NCBI GenBank assembly: GCA_015501605.1
Contig: JADNRZ010000005.1
Span: forward strand, 1,302,001-1,366,000
Length of the DNA: 64,000 nucleotides
Direction of reading: 5' to 3'
Source of the DNA: Panaeolus papilionaceus
Taxonomy: Eukaryota > Basidiomycota > Agaricomycetes > Agaricales
This document shows, piece after piece, positions 58,331 to 64,000 of this stretch. Positions within the stretch are counted from its first letter, which is position 1; each line of letters opens with the position of its first letter. Below the pieces are notes generated by a model. It was not told where the DNA came from, ran no database searches, and worked only from the letters and a program-made list of their open reading frames with translations. Both the position numbers and the translations under genes were made by a program.

Positions 58331-59675
58331 GCGATCAGTGATTGATCGGAAGAGGATGATGAGATTCAATATCCCTTCGAGTCGTGTTGAATCCCCATCA
58401 TGAAAGAGCGCGTCCTCGTCGATTGCGCCTTTCGTTGCACGTTTCTTCTACTTTTTAGTTAGTATTCGAATGATGATCGGACAATAGGGTTTAGTTGTAT
58501 CGTTTCGCACAGGACTTTTTTACTAGGAAAGAAAGGATGTAGCTTAAGGAAGTCTTGCGCCTGTAGCCTCATAAATCTATGGATAATGCTTTCTTTAGTT
58601 AAATCAATTTCTTTTTGCACCTAGCCCTGTAGGTGTCTGATTTTGAGTCTCTCAATCGGCGCTGAGTTCTTAGATGAGAATACCATACTGAATGGAGCCA
58701 ACACAGTATGTGGCTGCTCACTTCCTTTCTTCTTCAACAGCCCAACTCATCAAACTCGGAGCATTAGGCTTAACCTGGCTGAAAGGCTAGTCAGGCATTC
58801 GTTCCTCAAACTGGTACCGGGGTTGGGGTTTTACCAATGATCTTGCATAATAGTAAATGTTCTGAATCTGCAATGCACCCTACTCCAGATCAACGTATGT
58901 TTTATAAAACCGACTCTACTTCGACGTATTCGAGTCCTGTCAGTGGACTCTCTGCCCGTGTCAATGTGCATTCGGTATATATAAATTGATATGGGATGCG
59001 CTGGCACGTCGTGGGGAGCCAAACAGCTCTCGGCGTCTTGACAAAGTCGGGTGAACAAAACTAGACAAAACTCTGATCTAAAATTCTCCGGCCCCAAGAC
59101 GGATCACGACAACCTGCCAGCTTGTGGCGTCCTTTCCCTTCTAATTTTGATGAATTCTAATTCCTGGCACATTTGGCTGAGCGCCAGTGTATTTACGTGT
59201 GTGGGGAACCATTCAGTGTATGAAATGCTCCTTTTTTCGGTTTCCTGACACCAGCACTTTTATGCTGGATGATTATCACCAAATTACAACATGGATGAAG
59301 TAGAGACGTTCCCAAGCTCATTTGTCCATGCAGGGAAGCGTTAGCCAAGGAGTCTTTCTTCCATCAACTGCTATATGCATAGGAGTCTCGACCACGAGCA
59401 GACAATGGAACCTATTCTGTTGACCGCCCTACCACCCCCAAGAAGCCCCAGGTATAGCGTATAAGATAACCAGGTTTATGGCTTTCTTTTGTTGTCGCAC
59501 CCCTTCGCCCTTTTCTTACATCTGGCTTTTCGAGCCATTAGGTGTTGAGAGCTTCTCCTTGGGATATTCAGTCGACCTTTCAAGTTGATATTGTAGCGTT
59601 GGGATCGTCGCTTAGGAATTTTTTTGAAGCCGTTCACTGTTTATCCACTCGACTTGAACATTACGACACAACTTC
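58331..59675. other. Intergenic between the two carbonic anhydrase genes
   Basis: 3' region of copy 1 and promoter of copy 2. The words CCTATTCAGTTGACTCCTC upstream of copy 1 (about 56571) and CCTATTCTGTTGACCGCCC upstream of copy 2 (about 59412) lie in similar positions, suggesting the promoter was duplicated with the gene. Nothing else is seen. Confidence 0.45.
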
Positions 59676-60904
59676 ATGATGCTTACATATCTTACTCTAT
59701 TCCTCGCCCTATCCTTTATCTCGTCAGGAATTGCGTACCCCGTTGTTCCAACGGTCGACTCTACTGCAGTCGGTCGGAAGGGATCTTCTCAGCTTTATCT
59801 ACAGGATGGCTCCGTTTTAGACACTCTGTTAAATGGACACAAAGCGTTCAAGAAGAAAATAGCAGATAGCGATCCTGGTCTATTGCAAAGGCTTGCTGAC
59901 AAGGGACAAGGTATGATTCCGTTCATATACGGCGCCTGTGCTGTGACTAAAGGTGGCGCCTGTCATTCTATTTTTATCCTCTTAGCGCCGCCATTTATGT
60001 TCCTGGGATGCTCGGACAGTCGCGTCAACGAGGCAACGGTCTTTAGTGCTGCGCCTGGAACATTCTTCTCTCAGCGCAACATCGCCAACGAGTTCCAATC
60101 TAATGATATGAATACGTATGCTTTATATCATCCACTAAACGATAACGCTGTGCTGATCTAATCGCACTCCTACTTCGCTTTTAGTCAATCTGTCCTATCG
60201 TATGCTGTTACCACCCTCGGAGTTGAACACGTTATCGTGATGGGACATTACGGCTGTGGTGGTGTCGCAGCGTCAATTGCTTCTCCTCCAACGGGTGGCA
60301 TTGATGCTGCCACTAGTGCTGTCCATGCATGGATACAGCCCATCAGAGAGCTTTTCCAAACTTCAAATCGGTAAGATGATAATCGAATCCCCCTGTTGAA
60401 TCTAGTTGTCTAATGATTATTTAGCACGGAGATTGTGGAACTTCGGAACAAGCACGCCGCCGCAGGCCACGCTGAGCAGCCTCATATCAGAGATCGTGTG
60501 TTATTTTTATTGGTGTTCAAGAGAGCCTTTCTAAACGTGAAAACATAGCTGGATTCCGGGCATTAGTTGAAGAGAACGTCAAGGTTGCTGTGGCTCGAAT
60601 TGCTTCTAGTTCCGTGATCACGAACGTAGGTCCAGAATTCCATCACAATCGATTTGAATACTGAAGACACTGCTGTGATCAGCACTTCGCAAGCCTTCAA
60701 GTAAATACCAGCTCTGTGGTTAGACGTGCTGGTCACGGTGCTCCCCTCAAGGACGTCTTCATCCACGGCTGGGTCTACGATATCGAGACAGGCGACGTTG
60801 CTGACCTAGAGGTTTCAGTAGGCCCTCCTGGAAAGGACATTCCTCCCTCACCCTTTAAGGCCAATTCTGCAGCCACACACAGTGCCGCTTCATTGCATAA
60901 CTGA
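59676..60904 (+). CDS. Secreted beta-carbonic anhydrase 2, without the tail
   Basis: A tandem duplicate of the preceding gene. ATG 59676 gives a signal peptide (LTLFLALSFISSGIAYP). The zinc site is intact (FLGCSDSRVNE, VIVMGHYGCGG), as are GTFFSQRNIANEF, QSVLSYAVTTLGVEH, AGFRALVEENVKVAVARI and PLKDVFIHGWVYDIETGDV. Exon borders match copy 1 throughout. The product stops soon after PGKDIPPSPFKAN, at TGA 60904, so the Ala/Pro-rich tail of copy 1 is missing. About 290 residues. The two enzymes probably share the same reaction and secretion but differ in anchoring or spacing. No sign of decay. Confidence 0.86.
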
Positions 60905-62941
60905 TACGTGTGAGCCTTCTGGTGCAAGCCGACTACGATGTAGTGTGTATATAGTGCTCGGCGTATAAAATGAACACCTTTGCATTCGGCATCAGCAAAA
61001 TAATCAAAACCTGTTTTGTCGTTCTGGCACTGACCATTATGTAACAGACCTTGCCTCACTAATATGCCAGTGCATGGGCGTGCACTGAGGTACCATTCTG
61101 CTATTAAGTATATATTCAATAAACCATCTTGATGGTAGACTTATCTGGAAATAAAATGGTTGTATTTTGTTTATGATACGTGTGTCAGAATTGTAGCATG
61201 CTTATATTCCCTGACATAGCCTGATATTCACCTTGGGAAAAAGGACTTAACAAAATTCTTTCGATTGGATGTGACAGACAGCACACCGTCACACCTGTGA
61301 TGCTTATGAACACTACACGTGATAGTTGGTTCATAATCCAGAACGAAGTTCAAGGACCCTCATACAACTTCTCTCACTTAACTCACTACTAGGCCTGTGA
61401 CTTGGCCCCTCACCCGAGGCATCAGCCTCAGCCTCCGTGAGGCTGATGCCTCGGGTGAGGGACTGCGTCATCAGTCTAACTCACTACGATTCCTCCTAAT
61501 TTCCCTTAAGGTGAGCCAGTTGAGCTAGAATAATATTAGGTACGACTGGCTTACTTCTCATATCTCTCAACATTAACAGGCACTAACACCTATTTAAACT
61601 TTAGAGGTACAGTTCTCTGCTCATGGGTTGGTTCGTTTGAAGGGTTCAGGTATGTTCCTTTTTACTTTCTAGCAATTGTTGCACCTAAATTAAAACTGTA
61701 TTTTCAAGGCAACACCTCGGCTTTTCAAACATCGTGACGTGCTAGTGTGCCATTTCCACTCGTTTCTTCCTCCAATTTTTCAGCATGTAGTTATAGAGGA
61801 CAGCACTATGGAGAATATTAATTGGCTCACGGTTTGAACACCCATTCTCATGATTAATTAATACTCTAGTAGAATATTGTTTTGAGTTCTAATGTAAATT
61901 TCTATTAAATGATAATGACATGTTTTTCTATCTATTTATTTCATGACCAACCGCAAGAAATCTGGAATCCAGCTCTAGCATGATACAAACTATGACTTCA
62001 ACTGGCAATCTGCGACATAAATGATTTCTCTGCTAATGTCAAGCCATTCTGATATCAATCTGATGACACTGACATACCAGAGGGTGGGCTTATAAGGTCG
62101 ATATATGGTATGTTGTAAGATTATGCCAGATTATACCGCTGACAGCAAGTTACACTGATTACATGACCCTTATGATGCATTATCTGAACCTCTTAAATTT
62201 ACTGATGACTCCAGCTTCGAAAGCACTTGCAACTAAGGCACTTGTCGTACTTACCCCTATCAAAAAATTTCAGGACATTCTCTCTCGTTGAGGGCAAATC
62301 CCATTTCCCGAGAAGTAGGAGATACAGAGTGTAAAGGCGGCCGTCATGAACTTCATGAATCGGAACTAGTTCGCACCCATCATTTTGTAATTATTTAATT
62401 TATTATCATGAGTGGAAGTCAGGAGTTAGTTCGGGCACATAAGCGCTTGGCAAAATCAAGGTCGTTTCACACGACTCATGAGTACACCTTGTGGATGAAG
62501 CATTCAGGTGAAAATGATCTTCGAAGAGTGTTCAGGCATAAATTTACTTGCGTACTTATGTTATATTGCAGCTCACCAAGTAGACCTGCCATCCAACCCT
62601 CCAAATAAGATAGTTTGGTAGCGCGATATTTTTCGAAATGGACAATTAAATTTCACAGCCAGGACCCATCCAGGGCTATCCGGGAGCTAAACTGTCACTT
62701 ATAGTTATGACCGAGCGATTGGAGTTGATTTGGTGATGAATTCCTGTCTCTGTAAGGGAGAAATGTACATGTGTATTTCAACACCACTTGATTGTTAAAT
62801 TCAAATGGGCAGTGCCCCTGGTATCCCCCATAATTTTCATTCTCGTCGCGGCATGAGCCACAGCCAAGTTCGAGTTCGACATTGAACACTGATCACGACT
62901 TGAGCTCATTGAGTTGAGTGGTAGAGACGAAGTCTTTCGCG
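60905..62941. other. Intergenic, 2 kb, with a foldback sequence
   Basis: 3' region of carbonic anhydrase 2 and promoter of the membrane protein gene. It holds the palindrome at 61390-61476. AT-rich with no supported gene; a 66-codon frame at 62408 and a minus-strand frame at 62695 look like chance. Confidence 0.35.
61390..61476. repeat. Small foldback element, 24-bp perfect arms
   Basis: Arms 61407-61430 and 61438-61461 are exact reverse complements (24 bp, starting CCCTCACCCGAGGCATCAGC) with a 7-nt loop GCCTCCG; outer bases pair partly. The 11-bp direct repeat TAACTCACTAC flanks it (61379-61389 and 61477-61487). Confidence 0.8.
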
Positions 62942-64000
62942 ATGACGATCCCTCCTCCTATGCCTCCTATGCCTTCGCTGCCGAGTCAGCCGGTTATAAC
63001 AGGTTCGTTCTTTTTCGCTGTGCAACTTCAGCTACATATTAAAAAAGACAACATACTGAGTATTCCACAGCCATTGTGGCTATCCCTCATTCCATCGCGT
63101 GCGCAACGACATTCGCGCGATTTCTCATACAACACCTCACTCGAAAACTGTGGTGGGACGACTTCTGGGCAGGATTCGGACAGGTGTGCGCAATAGTGCT
63201 ATGGGCGGTCAGCATGCAGCTGCCAATGGGAGGTAAGCACATAATTAAAGAGTTTGTTCCAGCTGTTAAACCCATTGCAGGCGCATATAGTCGCCCTCTC
63301 CGAATCTTCAGCATTGTTGGGATGTTACTTTTTTATACCGCTGCCCTGTGGTAAGCCTACTTCACCCCTCACTTCAATAAACAGTGTTTCAACCGGAACG
63401 CGCCCAGGGCATCAAAAATATCTGTCGCTGCAACAATCGTTAAACTACTTGCTCCAGGTTCTTTCAGAACATGGGCTAAACGAGCCACGTTCGTCTTTGG
63501 GCTGATGTGGCTTGGTTTATCTATTCAGCGAATGTTTGCTTGCGGTGCTGATTTCCAAGTACTGCCTTTCTGTCGTGTCCCAGTTTACACCGGGTATCTG
63601 GAGCTAGGAAGTAAGCACGACGTGCCTGTTGTAGAATTGCCACAAATTTCTCATCGCTTTTGCTGTTTTTCTCTTCTAGCTGACCTTGCATCCGACTTGT
63701 GGTTGATAGGGGCACCATTGACGATGCTTTGGAAGATCAAATTATCAACCTATCATCGACGTTTGATTGGAGGGGCTTTTGTCTGCGGCATTGCTACCAC
63801 CATAGCCAGTATTGTTCACATATACTTCATCATCGTCAAGGATGATGTCTGGACAGGGTTCAGCGGCCATATCCAGGCATGTGTTGGGACATTGGCGAAA
63901 AGTGATGAGATTTAACGATAATAACGACTAGGTTGGCGTGTCACTTGTAGTGTGTAACGTCCTGGTTTTATCGACATACGTTTATCGAAGACTGCACCAC
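62942..64000 (+). CDS. Rhodopsin-domain (PTH11-like) integral membrane protein, partial
   Basis: A multi-span membrane protein of the fungal group with the N-terminal layout of PTH11-like receptors; ligand and function unknown. ATG 62942 gives a Pro/Met-rich start. After a short intron, membrane segments follow: IAIPHSIACATTFARFLIQH, TRKLWWDDFWAGFGQVCAIV with the charged WWDDFW motif usual in this group, RIFSIVGMLLFYTAALWASK, LMWLGLSIQRMFACGADF, TDLASDLWLIGAPLTMLWKI, LIGGAFVCGIATTIASIVHI, and after another intron VGVSLVVCNVLVLSTYVYRR at the window edge. The C-terminal cytoplasmic tail lies outside. Introns are GT..AG. Confidence 0.75.

Noticed and set aside
1..64000. tRNA, rRNA and CRISPR-like features
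   Set aside because: No T-loop plus acceptor-stem combination, rRNA core or regular repeat-spacer array was recognised by eye; a covariance-model search would be needed to exclude a tRNA.

Overview
This is a nuclear genome window from a basidiomycete mushroom, most likely a plant-debris-degrading member of the Agaricales. The evidence is many short introns (about 50-60 nt) with GT..AG borders and very short exons, an Rrm4-type RNA-binding protein with three RRM and three MLLE-like regions, a GH62 arabinofuranosidase, an F-box protein of mushroom type, ten-cysteine small secreted proteins and secreted beta-carbonic anhydrases. No tRNA, rRNA or CRISPR was seen.

Layout. 1-7 kb holds four genes I could splice but not assign: an acidic low-complexity protein running off the left edge, two plus-strand proteins, and a minus-strand protein whose first intron carries a 2.15-kb element. 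7.9-10 kb is a GH62 gene broken into by a 674-bp MITE. 10.8-13.8 kb is a decayed short-chain dehydrogenase facing an intact cytochrome P450. 15-16.8 kb is an F-box gene, convergent with a mitochondrial DHTKD1-type 2-oxoacid dehydrogenase E1 gene (16.9-20.8 kb). A hAT-like MITE lies 350 bp upstream of a full-size PDR/ABCG transporter (23.5-29.1 kb), followed by an Alr4036-type flavin protein. 33.6-40.5 kb is housekeeping: Aip1 (WD40) and an Rrm4-like gene, divergent. 42-46 kb is a tandem array of ten-cysteine secreted protein genes, the middle one dead. 49-50.5 kb is a GRAM-VASt protein; 50.8-55.2 kb are EXO1 and a family-16 methyltransferase. 56.9-60.9 kb is a tandem pair of secreted beta-carbonic anhydrases. 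A near-perfect palindrome lies at 61.4 kb, and a rhodopsin-like 7-TM protein runs off the right edge.

The conserved genes are physically adjacent but do not form an obvious pathway. What stands out is mobile-element traffic and one orphan-looking family. Two elements (4566-6713 and 43582-43885) share ends beginning CATCAGGAA and 2-bp target duplications, so look like one family. One sits in an intron, the other destroyed a secreted-protein copy. The GH62 MITE offers splice sites at its own ends that would restore the reading frame. The two readable small secreted proteins keep ten cysteines at almost identical spacing, with a knottin-like spacing in the C-terminal half. I regard these as the leads most worth following.
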